DNA of 64,000 bases from Patiria pectinifera. Lineage: Eukaryota > Echinodermata > Asteroidea > Valvatida > Asterinidae. A program made the translations under genes and the position numbers. Within the stretch, counting starts at the first letter, position 1, and the number at the start of each line of letters is the position of its first letter. The DNA lies in assembly GCA_029964075.1 (NCBI GenBank), contig CM057129.1, positions 17,661,430 through 17,725,429 of the forward strand, read 5' to 3'. The notes under the pieces were generated by a model. It was given only the letters and a program-made list of their open reading frames with translations, was not told where the DNA came from and did no database searches. Shown here in pieces: positions 35,872 to 47,414 of the stretch.

Positions 35872-36082
35872 TCATTCAGATATTTTTTTACAAAATATTA
35901 TTTACTGTATTTGTTACTGTATGCATGATTCAGCTATTGACAAGTGTGTGGGAAAGACGATACCAAGGGTTGAAGCCCCTCGTTATGCAACTCAAGAAAG
36001 TTTACTAATGAAGCGTGTGATTAATGACTTAATGACTTGCGAGTTTAATTTTCAATAAGGAATCCCCCACTCGTTAATTACG

Positions 36083-36172
36083 GGATTAAGCCAGGCTCTG
36101 TCACAGCTCACATGGGGATCAGGGTAATCCCCAGGGACCTTGCTTAAGGGGATTTAGGCTTGGGGATAATCC
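36083..36172. promoter_or_regulatory. Cluster of TAATCC (Otx/Gsc/Pitx-type) sites
   Basis: GGATTA at 36083-36088 and TAATCC at 36125-36130 and 36167-36172 lie in 90 bp of unique, non-repeat sequence with TTAATTA just upstream. K50 homeodomain proteins such as Otx bind TAATCC. A candidate intronic enhancer, inferred from motifs only. Confidence 0.3.
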
Positions 36173-36524
36173 CAAAGCCGAGACAAAACTGTGAAAACAT
36201 GCCTCTGGGATGTCCACATTTCGGTCCGCTTTGAAAGTTGTACGGGTTCTGGTGCTTAGCACTCTCATGATTACAAATGCAGTCATCAAGAATTCTTCAA
36301 ATATTGAGAAATAAGTTGCTCTCAGTTGACTGGATTCACTTCTGCGAAAGATGTGCAGTAATTGTAAGTGAACAGGACCTTTATTTGATTCAATTATTTC
36401 CGCCTAGTCAACTACCCATTTGGGTTAGCCCAGTAAAATTTCCTGTGATAAAGCCTTCCTTCCATTTCCCTACAAGTCCATACAAACACTGCTTACATGT
36501 ACATGTAAGTCAGCCAATTTAGAT

Positions 36525-36580
36525 TTATCCCTGTCGTGGGTTCGAGTCCCACCCAGGAAAGCTTGTGATTTTTTTTTTTC
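36525..36580 (+). repeat. tRNA-SINE relic (GGTTCGAGTCC family)
   Basis: CGTGGGTTCGAGTCCCACCC, a perfect B box at 36539-36549, followed by AGGAAAGCTTGTGATTTT. No A box is visible. Confidence 0.45.
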
Positions 36581-37489
36581 ATATTCTCTCAGACAGCACT
36601 GACTACAAACGAATCCGGGCACATTCACTGTTCACTCATCACAAGGCCCCCTTCAATGGAGAAACCATTGTGCATGCTATTGTACAAAGCAACTGCCCTG
36701 TGACGGATTATTTTAACAATAGCTAGCACAATGCTTTCGCCATTGATGGAGGCCTTTGTGATAGAACTGACAGCGTGCACGGATTGGTCAATATATCCAG
36801 TGCTTAATTTACATGTAGGTTAAATCCTTGAAAATTAAAACCTAACATGTATAAATTTCTCAAAATCACAAATTCATTTCATCAAAACATTCAGATCAGT
36901 TAAAACAACAGCTGAACTCTTGTATGGTGTGTAGCTGTCTGGGCCAGACTGATATAATCCAAACAACATTTTTCTCAGAGCTTCTAGTAAGCACAAACAT
37001 TTGCAGGGGAAAAAAAATGTCTTGCTAGTTCACCAAAAACGTCATCTAATATTACGTGGTGGTTCTTGTTAAGGGAACAGGTGATTTCTGCTGTGTCTGT
37101 AACTTTGCTAAGCAAGATATTTTCCTGGCAGCCCCACAGAATTGACCCAGATTGGCTTCAACTCGTTTAACCCCCCTTTGGTGCATACCCTCACTCCGCA
37201 CCAATGATCCCCACCAGATTGCAGTTTACCTGAACGGTGTCAGCCTAACCATATCCAGTTTGGCTAACATTTTCACACAGTCTGCATTCTGGGACTGATT
37301 TCACAAGGCTGGGAACATGAGATGCTTTCAAGTCGGACTATAATTTGAAACATTTTTTGAATGTTCCCTTAGCTGAACCAAATTCTACTCTAGCATCCTG
37401 CGCAAGTAAATGGACTTTTTTGAAGGAACTTTTTAAGTTCACGTAGTGTAGATGCTACATCACATGCGTGAATAGGCAAGGCACGCGTA

Positions 37490-37689
37490 CGTAGAGCTGC
37501 TCCTATACCATGGACAGTCAGTTTGTGAGATCGTAACCAGTCCGAGTGACAGGCGGGGAGTCAGTCAGTCAGTCAGTCAGTCAGTGCGATTAGGATAGGA
37601 CGCTAGGCAGCCTGCCATCTCTGGGACTAGCAAAAAAGTTTGCTCCGAAGTTGACAGTTTCACCCTGAAGACAGATCTTCAAAATGCAG
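37490..37689 (+). promoter_or_regulatory. Possible alternative promoter / first exon inside the Wnt intron
   Basis: A unique, GC-richer segment in AT-rich surroundings ends with CTTCAAAATGCAG followed by GTAAAT, a good splice donor immediately after ATG-CAG. Splicing ATGCAG to the 52982 exon would be out of the Wnt frame, so if real it is a non-coding leader or belongs to another transcript. No TATA box was recognised. Weak, inferred only. Confidence 0.25.
37559..37585 (+). repeat. (AGTC)n microsatellite
   Basis: About 27 bp of AGTC repeats (seven near-perfect units) inside the unique, GC-richer segment 37490-37690. Confidence 0.9.
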
Positions 37690-38473
37690 GTAAATCTCGC
37701 TTTACATTCTCGACTGAAAGCAGCGTAAATCACACACCTTATAAATCTCGCCGTTGTCAAAGCCTAACATTGAAATGAGTCATTGCGGGATTACGCTTTC
37801 AGTTTTCAAATTTTCATCAGTGTGAAAGTCTTATCACAGGGTCAGCTTTGATACCTCTGTACTTTTCTTTGACAGGGTTTTAGTTAAAACAACAGGTGGT
37901 GTGTCAGTTTTAATCTGCCAATAAATTACAACTTATTACTTTCGCATTCGGATCCAATCCCATTCATAAGCCTGGTGGAATTGTAAAGAAGCTGCAGTGT
38001 TTTTTTTTTCACTTTTAGATTTATTGCATTCTTGGGGTCAGATTTCTTTATCAATTTTTTTTTCATCATCTTTTTGTGGTATCTCCCCTGGGGGTCATAT
38101 TATCACACCTTGTGACTGACAGCTACATCTGGTTCCTAATTGGTCAGTTAACACCTGCTAGTTCCAACACATGGTCCTAATTGGCCGGCTAGGAAGAATT
38201 TGGCATCTCCAGGGAAACAAGTGTTTCGCGTGAGATTTGTTTTTGCAACAAACACAGATTCTTTTCCAAATCGTATCATAACAGGTCAGTCGCCATGAAG
38301 CATGCTGCCGTTTGCCGGCCAGGTTTCTGCATTGATTCTTTGCATGTGTTGCACAGCTTAGGTTTATGCCTGTGCTGAGTTTGTAGACGTTACATTTTTG
38401 AAAGTGCTGCATTTGACTTCCATGTAGTCTGTTTAAACTTGACATCAGAGTCATTAGATATTTTTATACAAAG

Positions 38474-38635
38474 CCTGAATAAATCCTTGTCATCTGATTG
38501 GTGAGTCGCATGTCGTTGAATTATTCGTCCCATGCCATGGCCTGGCCGCACCGCAAAATAGAAGTTCTATTCCATGGTAAATAAAAGTCACACGATTGGT
38601 GACTCTGACCATCAGATGACGAGGATTTATTCAGG
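38474..38635. repeat. Inverted-repeat element with CCTGAATAAATCCT ends
   Basis: CCTGAATAAATCCTTGTCAT and CTGATTGGTGAGTC are mirrored by ATTGGTGACTCTGAC and ATCAGATGACGAGGATTTAT plus TCAGG. The arms are about 45 bp and the spacer about 70 bp. Confidence 0.8.
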
Positions 38636-38658
38636 TGTTACATGAAACAAACACTGAC

Positions 38659-38788
38659 TGTTTCACATTTGTGCAATGGAAAGAATAATTTCATTCGGTG
38701 ACAGATGGAATGTTACATTTTCGCCACGTGGAATGGAACATCCATCTGTCACCTCATGAAATTATTCTTACCATTGCACTCGTGAACA
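38659..38788. repeat. Inverted-repeat element with GTGCAATGG ends
   Basis: TTTGTGCAATGGAAAGAATA and ATTTCATTCGGTGACAGATG are mirrored by CATCTGTCACCTCATGAAAT and TATTCTTACCATTGCAC. The arms are about 55 bp with a small loop. It lies 23 bp after the previous inverted repeat. Confidence 0.8.
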
Positions 38789-38963
38789 TTCATTATTTGT
38801 GTGATATAATTGTTGGAAGAAATTTGATGAATAGACCCTTTGCACGGTGCGCCGTCACTGAGGTGATTTTTTTTAATTCCAATTCAGTGACAATGAAAGT
38901 ACGAACTGTCTGCTCATGTGTATCACTAAGGAATAAATATTCTGAAATATGACGTTCAGATCA

Positions 38964-39270
38964 AGGGCAGATCCAGAACCCAATTTTATTGGGGGGGGGG
39001 GGGGACCAAAAATTTTGTTCTCCCAAAAAGTTGATTCAAAACCTTACAGCGTGGGGTATGGGGCCTGCCTAAGGGCCCGGAATGTTTTTGGATTCTAGAT
39101 GCTCTGTACGATCTGAGGCAATTTCTGACCACTTTGACCAATTGTTTTTTAGCAATAGATGGTGTTGTATGCAGTGGCTGCCTTTTTGCAAAAAAATTCC
39201 AAACAAACAAACAAATTGGGCTCGTTTTTTTGGGACCATGGCCCCCATTTTCCCCCCTGGATCTGCCGTT
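38964..39270. repeat. Inverted-repeat element with GGCAGATCCAG ends and poly-G tract
   Basis: AGGGCAGATCCAG at the left is mirrored by CTGGATCTGCCG at the right, and a G-run of about 14 at 38991 is echoed by CCCCCATTTTCCCCCC near the right end. The similarity extends outward (TTCAGATCAA and TTGATTCAG), so the true ends may be a few bases wider. Confidence 0.65.
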
Positions 39271-40247
39271 GATTCAGATGGAAGAAGTCTGTTGAATTTC
39301 TATAAGAAATTCTGAATGAGCACTGGTCATATTCAGCTTATGTATACAAAGAGCGAATTCAGCAAATTTTTTGAGATCCGTAAAATTTTATGTTCACCTC
39401 ATTACAGTTTGTTTTGTTGGAGACCGACATCTGTCCTTATGAGTCGAATTCTATTAAATTTGGATTAAATCCTGTGGCGGATCCATTAAAAAACATCTCT
39501 GTTTACGTTGCTAAGTGTTTATAATGGTAATAAAAACCAAGGATTTCTGTGCTTCTGTATATCTCCCCGAAACTTGTTTAGAGGTGATTGTGAAATGGCA
39601 TTCGGTACAGGGGTTGGAAAGACATTTTTGGATGAAAAAGTCCACGGGCAGTGCCCAAGAAATTGGTTATGGAACAAAAATCAGTTCGTCAGATGGAGTG
39701 ACGTTCAAACCTGAGTAAAAATTATTGATATGAGAACATTTACTATTGTGCCCCAACTGCCAAAACTGATCTCATTCAGTGAGGTCACTTGTGTACATTT
39801 TTGGTCTAATTTAATTTACTCTTTTGGAGGCAACAGAGATGTTTTCTCACCGTACTCTTTTGGACGAGGTCAAATATCATATCCAAACTTTCCTGGCTGA
39901 CTAGCATCTTTTACCCCAAGGTCAATTCCATAAAAGATATGATGCAATAAAACTGCTCAGCAAATTGCTTAGAAAGAACATTCAGTAAAAAGCCTAAATA
40001 AGTATATTGTCTGGTAACCCAAGGCTTCCTGGGCGTCAATCGACGGGGGACATGTCCCCCCCCCTCCCACTTTGTAAAGTGGGGGGATCGATATCTTATC
40101 GTTTGTTCCCCCACATTTTTCGTCCCTGAATAACAATTGTTGCCTATATTTTATTCTATAGCTCAGAATAGCTGATTCAATTACTCCAAACTTGAAAATG
40201 ATGTTTAAGTAAGATTTGAGGCTTTGCATGGTGGAGATACTAAATGA

Positions 40248-40393
40248 TGAAAGGTTTGCGGAAACACCATGTGCGAATAATTTCTCAACTAAAAGAATGG
40301 TTCTGTAAAGAACCAGAAGAACCTCTGGTTCTTTTCAGAACCATTCTCTTAGTTGAGAAATTATTCGCACATGGTGTTTCCGCAAACCTTTCA
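40248..40393. repeat. Near-perfect 146-bp hairpin (foldback)
   Basis: TGAAAGGTTTGCGGAAACAC, CATGTGCGAATAATTTCTCA and GAATGGTTCTGTAAAGAACC are mirrored by GGTTCTTTTCAGAACCATTC, TGAGAAATTATTCGCACATG and GTGTTTCCGCAAACCTTTCA. The arms are about 69 nt with only a few mismatches and a loop of about 6 nt. Confidence 0.92.
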
Positions 40394-41384
40394 TTAGTTA
40401 TTTAATGATGTTTAAATAATCTTTTGCTCAAATAATTTGGTAAAAGTGGTCAGAAACTGCCTCAGATCGCACCACAGAGCCATCAGGGTTGCGCATTTGT
40501 TCGCTGGCATTAGTTCTGATCAAGGTATGCCCCCCCCCCCACTTTTGAGAAGCAACTGATGCCCTTGGTAACCTTTAACTGTTTACCAAACGTTTCTGTG
40601 TTATATTGATGTTTTTTTTATACAGATACTTTAAAAACTTATTCACAGAGAAACCTGCTTCAGATAATGCAAAATGTAGATCGAAAGTTCAGACTTGTGT
40701 AAATGGTCGGTGGTTGGACCTACTCAAACTCAAATCAAAGAACATGACAACATGTATGGCCAACTGTCACTCTTTGTGTGTTTGTCTATCATCAAGTACT
40801 TCATACATCTGTCTTTTGTAGCTGAAAGTGCTGTTAAAGTGGGTTGATTGAAATGGCCATCAAATGTAGAACTGATCTGTCCGGTACTTCAAAAGCCACC
40901 TTGTCCGAATCCGATGCTAACTTCGCCTGACAACTATACATTTACCCAAATCACAAGACATCAACCTTTTTTGGGTCGCCAATAGTATCCTCTAGAGAAT
41001 TTCCGACCCACTGGATAGACAGTTTTTCTCTGGAAATCCTTGGTACTTAATAAAGTAGAGGTGTCGCTGACCTCAATGATTAAAAAGATTTGCCTGCTAG
41101 ATTAAACTCAGTTGGGTTGAAAGGATAAAAGAAAAGAAGGGAGAAAGCGAAGGGGTATTGTAGATTGACGGAAGTGATAGCATTTGTTGTCAGCAACACC
41201 GTAAATTTGTAATTGTTTGGGTTGCGTACTTGTGGCGCCATGGATACAGTCATCATTTTAGATCCTGCTCTGATTTGGAACTCTATATGAGAATGGTTAA
41301 TTATGGCCCCGGGGTCATCTGGGATATTTAGGACAAAAGTATTAATGGTACGTACAATGAATGGAAAATCTTGTATAACAGGAA

Positions 41385-41525
41385 GTCAGGTTAGATCTCC
41401 TCGCTTTCCATCTTTGTGTCTCGGGTTCGAATCCATTCTAGATCAACAGGTGGATTGGATTGTCAGTCCCTGCCTGATTCTGTTGGTGTGTTGGAACATT
41501 TCTTCGTGTCTCTCTAGATACGTTT
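41385..41525 (+). repeat. tRNA-derived SINE (CAGTCCCTGCCTGATT family), copy 1
   Basis: B box GGTTCGAATCC at 41424, followed by GGTGGATTGGATTGTCAGTC and CCTGCCTGATTCTGTTGG. CTCCTCGCTTTCCATC matches the anticodon region of the copy at 59300. The A box is lost. Confidence 0.65.
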
Positions 41526-42235
41526 CTTTAGGCTCCTACACACAACTACGGTGCCATGGCACATTTGATGATCATGGCCATTCTTTGGTCACTGTGTGAC
41601 ATAAAATTGGGCTCGTCTGATTTTTGAAGCTGTACCCCTTGTTAACTACTTCTGACAAATTGCTTTCACTGATTCGTCAGGTTAGTACTTTTTACTCCCT
41701 ACCTCAGAATATAGTTTCTAATTTCACAAATTGTGTCAAAATATTAGGAGGGATCATCAAAGTTTGGTCACGTGTGTAACATCAACAAACAAAAAATTAT
41801 CCGGCCCATATCGGAAATTCAAGCTTTTCTCCAAAGTTCTAAGGACACACACACCCATACTTATTTTGGAGTAAGACTAGTCTGTTGTGATTTACAGAAT
41901 GCATGAACGTTTAGTTTAACTAAATGGGAATTGTTCTGTGGTCACGTGTGTGACATTTTGATCGGTCACGTGTGTGATATTTTGTAATTATAATTATGCT
42001 AATTTATGCACAGAAAGACCAACTTATAAAACTTCTTAAGAAATTTGCATCTTTACCTACTAGCAACCCTTAAGCGAACAATAATCATTTGTAAACAAAC
42101 TTTTTTCCCCAAAAACAATAATTTAGGTTCAGTTTCTGAAGAATCGCCCATCATTGTTTTCATTATCAGGAATAAAATAGTAATAGTAGTAATACATGTA
42201 CAAATGTTGCATGCAACAATAATTGTATGCACATC

Positions 42236-42330
42236 TCGTTCTGTAATTTCTCTTCACTCGTCATGGCCCGGGTTTGAATCTCACCTGATTGGCTTTTTCA
42301 GCTTCAACCGATGGTTTTCCTCAAGTCCAG
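42236..42330 (+). repeat. tRNA-derived SINE (CAGTCCCTGCCTGATT family), copy 2, degraded
   Basis: B-box-like GGTTTGAATCT at 42271, with TTCACTCGTCATGGCCC before it and ATGGTTTTCCTCAAGTCCAG after it, in family order. It abuts the 600 bp dispersed repeat that starts at 42331. Confidence 0.5.
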
Positions 42331-42922
42331 TGGTTATTCGAGGAATCAAGGGTCAAAATTTGTTAAAGGTAATATTTAACATTTGCAGACATCAGCAAAA
42401 ACAAAACTACCAAATAATTATGAAATACCTTACCTGACTGTAAGTGAATAATAGTCTCATGCATCCTGTGAAATCATGGCACCTGGTGTGCTGTCATTTT
42501 CAAGAAAAGTGGAATGTTTGTGTCACTTTCCGACCATGGTCGGCCGACCATCGTTTGAAATTGGTACTGCTCCCAAGTTTACCAAATTTAGTTTCCACAA
42601 GAATTCATTAAGGATTGAAGTCTTGCCCTATAGAATCATGTGTACAAATCTATGATTACAAATTAAAAGGAAAATTGATTTGAAATATTTCATATGACTG
42701 TTTGTTTTTAAACTCTCATTGCACCTGGAGGTGTAAAACTTTGGCTGCCTTAGTACACCTTCCTTTGAGACTGTTTCCCTCTCTCTAGACCCGCCATTAT
42801 TCCTGTTATTCCCAAAAAATTATCCTCTTTCAGTAAACACGTGGTTCACCAGGGATTTACCTGTCTGATTTTGCATTTGTTTGGGAAAACTGTTTGTGTC
42901 AGTCTAGCGTTCCTATAGTTGC
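42331..42922 (+). repeat. 600 bp dispersed repeat, copy 1
   Basis: Runs from TGGTTATTCGAGGAATCAAG to CTAGCGTTCCTATAGTTGC and aligns end to end with 45890-46504. Diagnostic blocks are AATCATGGCACCTGGTGTGC, CATTTTCAAGAAAAG, GACCATGGTCGGCCGACCAT and CAGGGATTTACCTGTCTGAT. There is no conserved ORF. Confidence 0.9.
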
Positions 42923-45273
42923 CTTGATTTTTCCTTTTGCCTCTCATATTAGCTGTCATCTTTGTGATCATCTTGTAATATTTCTCTGATATGACAAAAC
43001 GGGTGCATATGATTTATGGCTGGCATGGTTAACCTCACTGACACAAAATGTCAGCTTCTTTTTTTGCCTGCATGGCTGCACACTTCCCAGTGAGCGATTT
43101 CATTAGAAAAAATTGTACAGCAAAACTGCAATGCATTTTAACTTTTTTGTTTTTCTGGGCAATCTGTGAAATTATGAATGGCAGAAAGTTGAAAGTGACT
43201 TCCATTTTGTGATGCAAATCAAGGAAAATTGCTCACAGCTTCCACTTGTCTCTCTTAACACATGCAGTTGGAGGTTTGCAAAAATAACATCATAATCAAT
43301 ATACATATATAAATGATTCTTCAATAAATAAAAGTGCCTTTATTTCGATTTTGAAGGTTTAACTTTGTAAGATTATGGAGGGAACACCACATAGCATTAT
43401 CTAGATGACAAGAGAAACATATATCTCTCCGAACTTGAAAGATTTTGTGGTTGAATTAAAGTGCATGTGCACTGCGTCTAGAGCAGCCCTCAGCCCCTGG
43501 CAGTAAACCCTCAACCACTGAAGTGCACTGTGGCTTAACACCCATTGAAAGCTCCTCACCGGACCTATCATCACCCGATAAGATAGTCACCCCGATGCTA
43601 GGCAAACAAGGAAACAGTAAATGGCCCGTGGCAGTCTTGGTCCCAGTCACGGCTCAGCCCGTAATAAACCATAATACCCACTTTCCTACTTGAGTTATCT
43701 CTGCGGTCCCCTCTTCACATCCTTGACAATAGATCATGACGGGATGCACTGGTACGGGCGGGCCAGACGTACTACTTGTGGCATACTTGCCCCCGAGTGT
43801 CAGCTTCAGAAGTTGTAGATTCTTGGCTTCAGGGGAACTACATATGATAGCAGTGCTGACTGCTATTGATATTGGGTTGGGGGGAGGGGGGGGGGAGGTT
43901 GCTACTGGAGGAAGATGACAACAATTCTTGAAACAATATGATGCATAATTATGTCCAAATCCTTAAATTCAGTTATCGCCTTAATGATATATGTGCCTGG
44001 GCAATGTAGCTCTGATAGATCATTTCAAATCCACCATGAGGTATCGGTATGAAGCCCACTTGGGCTATGTGCCATTGGGTGGATTTTGGAGAAGTCACAG
44101 CAAAAATACTTACAAGAACAAAATTGAAGCAACAAAATTGTAAGTTGGGTGCATAACAACTAACATGTGGAACGTTTATCTCAGTGGCTGCTATACATTT
44201 TGAGAAAACAGAAAACATCTGCACATTTTTTAGGTTAATGCTTGTAAAAAGATATGCCCGCAGGCGCAGTTTTGTAAAACCACCTCCAATGATAGTTTTC
44301 TTCCAAACTATGCCATTTTTTTCAGAATTATTTCACGTGGTATTTGGTGTTACCCCTTTCTTCACTTCAAGTAAGGTTTTTCTCATTAATTTCAAAGTTC
44401 CTACGTACCTTTAAGTGTTAGGGTTATGTTTATGTTTTACCAAAGAAAATATTGTAGAACTTGATTTAAAAGATTGAAAACTTTCCGTGGACTTAGATAG
44501 ATATTCAGTAACAGATATTACAAATTATATTGAACGGAGCAGTGTACTTTTCCAAGGCACAATGAGAAAAATATGATCACAATAGTTTAGATAATGATAG
44601 AAACTATCAAACTAATTAAACAATATTTTTTTTTTGGACCTGTCATCAGCTGAAATCATTTTTTTTTTATGCGTGGGGAATAGGTAAGGATTAGAAAGTA
44701 AAAAAAAAGGCTGACATTTATTTAAAGTGCATTTCTTTTTTATCGAAGGGACCTGTTTTTATAAAATTGAACGGAAGGTGTGGTTTTTCATGCCTTCACA
44801 AACAACCAGAGCACCCACGGAATTATCACCCAGCATCAGTCAGACAATGTGCGAACTTGATACTATGGGGCCCGGTTTGGATTAATGTGGTGTCAATGAA
44901 GAAGGATAGGATTAGATCTGTGTTGTCATCGGAGGATGTTGTATGGAGCAAATAGGACATTGTCTGATTTCTCACCTCCAAAATAGAAGACTGAAAAAAA
45001 AAACGGTCTTCAACATGAAAACAGGTTGTTTACGAGGAGCTTTTTCAAAATTTGTTTTTAATATATTTGTGGTTACACAAAGAAGAAAGAAAGAAAACAC
45101 ACGTTCCTTCTGCAAAACAGCTACAGTGGGAAGGTTTATGTAGTGAAATGGAATGTAAATTTCAACTCACAATTCAAATTCAAATGCACAGAGTAAACGG
45201 GCTACAGAGATTTACAATGCAGGGGGAAAAACACAAAGGGAAACTGACTAAGCGCATTGTAATAATTTTGTAG
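42923..45273. other. Intron stretch between the 600 bp duplicates
   Basis: 43440-43920 is GC-richer, unique sequence with a G-run at about 43879-43896. The rest is AT-rich. The two duplicates lie at the left edge and about 600 bp past the right edge. Confidence 0.45.
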
Positions 45274-45401
45274 TTGAACAAAGAAATTGACAGGAGCAGG
45301 GTTTGAACCTGCGACCTCCAGATTGCCATTCCAGTGTTCTACCAACTGAGCTATCAAACCCTTTGTTAACGGTTCCCCATTTTGTCGATATCTTTGTTCA
45401 A
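45274..45401 (-). repeat. tRNA-derived SINE, short complete copy
   Basis: On the minus strand: TTGAACAAAGATATCGAC, then GGGTTTGATAGCTCAGTTGG (A box), TAGAACACTGGAATGGCAAT, CTGGAGGTCGCAGGTTCAAA (B box GGTTCAAACC) and TCAATTTCTTTGTTCAA. The 13-17 bp ends are inverted repeats. The head looks like a tRNA with a D-arm, anticodon region and T-arm. The acceptor stem does not pair cleanly and an extra body is attached, so it is a SINE, not a tRNA gene. Confidence 0.75.
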
Positions 45402-45889
45402 GGGAAAAAAAACCATTAACCATTGCTAGTTTTAAGGGATCATTAGTGTATAAATTCCAACTGTCATATTTGGGTTTCCTGCACTTTCCTTGTGATTTTT
45501 ACTTAAACATACCTGAAATACTTTATTTTGCTGATTCTCGTAGCCGCAGGCCAAAAATATTAAGACGTTCGTAAGAATCTTGCCAGAAAATTTTACCATC
45601 TTAAAAATATCATCATACTGACATAAGTTATGTGGCTCTCTGGTGCGTGCTGTACTTTTGAGAACCGAAAGTGTAATTTGTGTTGTTTATTCAGAGTTTT
45701 AAGCCATTACTTCTGCACTTTTGCGGAATGTTCCTATTAAATGCGTACCCCAAAATACCTGACCAGAGTTATTGGTATCTGAAACGGCATTCTAAAACTG
45801 TATAAAAATTGCACGGGTTAAAAAAATGTGAGAAGAATTTGTATCAATTGGTCATACAAATTCCTTTTTATGTTTTTAAGATTTTCCAA

Positions 45890-46504
45890 TGGTTGTTCGA
45901 GGAATCAAGGGTCAAAATTTGTGGAAGGTAATATATAACATTTGCAAACATCAACAAAAACAAAACCACCAAATAATTATGAAATACCTTACCTGACTTT
46001 AAGTAAATAATAGTCTCAAGCATCCTGTGAAATCATAGCACCTGGTGTGCTGTCATTTTCAAGAAAAGCGGAATGTTTGTATCACTTTCCGACAATGGTC
46101 GGCCCTCCATCGTTGGAAATTGGTACTGCTGCCAAGTTTACCAAATTTAGTTAATCCACAAGAATTCAATAAGGATTCAAGTCTTGCCCTATAGAATCAT
46201 AAAATGTGTAAAAATCTACGATAAATTAAAAATCAAAAGGAAAATTGATTTAGTTCAAATAATTCATATGACTGTTTGTTTTTATAACTCTCAATGTACC
46301 TGCATAGAGCTGTAAAACTTCAAACCCTGCCTTAGTACACCTTCCCTTGAGACTGCATCTCCTCTCTCTATACCCTCGATTATTCCTGTTATTCCAACAA
46401 AGTATCCTTTTTCAGTAAACACGCCTTCCACCAGGGATTTACCTGTCTGATTTTGCATTTGTCTGGGAAAACTGTTTGTGTCAGTCTAGCGTTCCTATAG
46501 TTGC
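45890..46504 (+). repeat. 600 bp dispersed repeat, copy 2 (direct, 3.6 kb downstream)
   Basis: TGGTTGTTCGAGGAATCAAG to CTAGCGTTCCTATAGTTGC. The same blocks appear in the same order as 42331-42922, with scattered substitutions and small indels. The palindrome here is GACAATGGTCGGCC followed by CTCCATC. Confidence 0.9.
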
Positions 46505-46956
46505 ACATCTGTCAATACTACTTTGAACAACACGGAGTAGTAATTGGGGAAAATTCAACTTGAGCGTTTCCAAATGTTTTCCCTCCCTAGTTTAGGGACT
46601 TTATAAGAACGTGGGCAGCCCTTTTCACCTTTTGTTATTGCATCAAATAAAGTAACTCTTGATGACTTTTTGATGATTCTTCTCATGTTCCCTTTGATGT
46701 GTTACTGTATTACAAATTATGACAAATAAGGCCAATGTAAGGAGAAAGGTGGGTCAGTTGATTTTCCTCATGCAGACCATTGCCGTGAGATTTCTCCAGA
46801 TTTTTGCAGATTTTTTTGATTTTGATAAAGCCTGACTGAGAAGTTTTCCTTGTTAAATTTTCCTTGATAAATGCATGGGACAGTTTTTAGGAATGCCTTT
46901 TAATTTTATGCCCAGGACCTATACTGTATGTCACAGTGAGGCTTCACCATTTTTGT

Positions 46957-47156
46957 GCGTTTGTTTATAGTATAAATCGAGGACACACTCGTGCAACATC
47001 ATCGATGAATCGAGGACAGGAACCAAATTGAGGACTCTTCGGTTAGAAAACATGTACAAAACCAAAGGGAGCTGTTGCAAAAAAAAGTTAAAGTATAAAC
47101 AAAGGAAAAGGGAAGAGGAACAATAGAGCATCCTCAATTTACACTATAAACAAACG
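46957..47156. repeat. Inverted-repeat element with GTTTGTTTATAGT ends, copy 1
   Basis: GCGTTTGTTTATAGTATAAA and TCGAGGA are mirrored by TCCTCAATTTACACTATAAA and CAAACG. The interior has AACATGTACAAAACCAAAGG and AGTTAAAGTATAAACAAAGG, matching the order seen in the adjacent copy at 47254-47414. Confidence 0.65.
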
Positions 47157-47253
47157 TGCTGGTGTGTGTGAGTTTGTTTCTGCATTCAATAGGGGACGTT
47201 GAACAATAAAGGACAATAGGGTTCCCAATTCCCGAAGGTCCCCAATTTGGCGA

Positions 47254-47414
47254 TGTGTACAAAACATATGGGAGGTCTTCCTAAAAAGTTTAAGTACAAA
47301 CAAAAGTGGGACAATAGGGGGTCCTCAATTGCAGGCAAATACACAAACACAAACGTGTGTTTGTTTGTACTCTTGTCCTAAACTTTTTAGGAAGACTCCC
47401 ATAGGTTTTGTACA
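47254..47414. repeat. Inverted-repeat element with GTGTACAAAAC ends, copy 2
   Basis: GTGTACAAAACATATGGGAG and GTCTTCCTAAAAAGTTTAAG are mirrored by CCTAAACTTTTTAGGAAGAC and TCCCATAGGTTTTGTACAC. The arms are about 50 bp, around GGTCCTCAATTGCAGGC and CAAACGTGTGTTTG. Confidence 0.75.

Noticed and set aside
45297-45362. Functional tRNA gene on the minus strand
   Set aside because: A and B boxes are present, but the acceptor stem does not pair and the unit is enclosed by element-specific inverted ends, so it is a SINE head.
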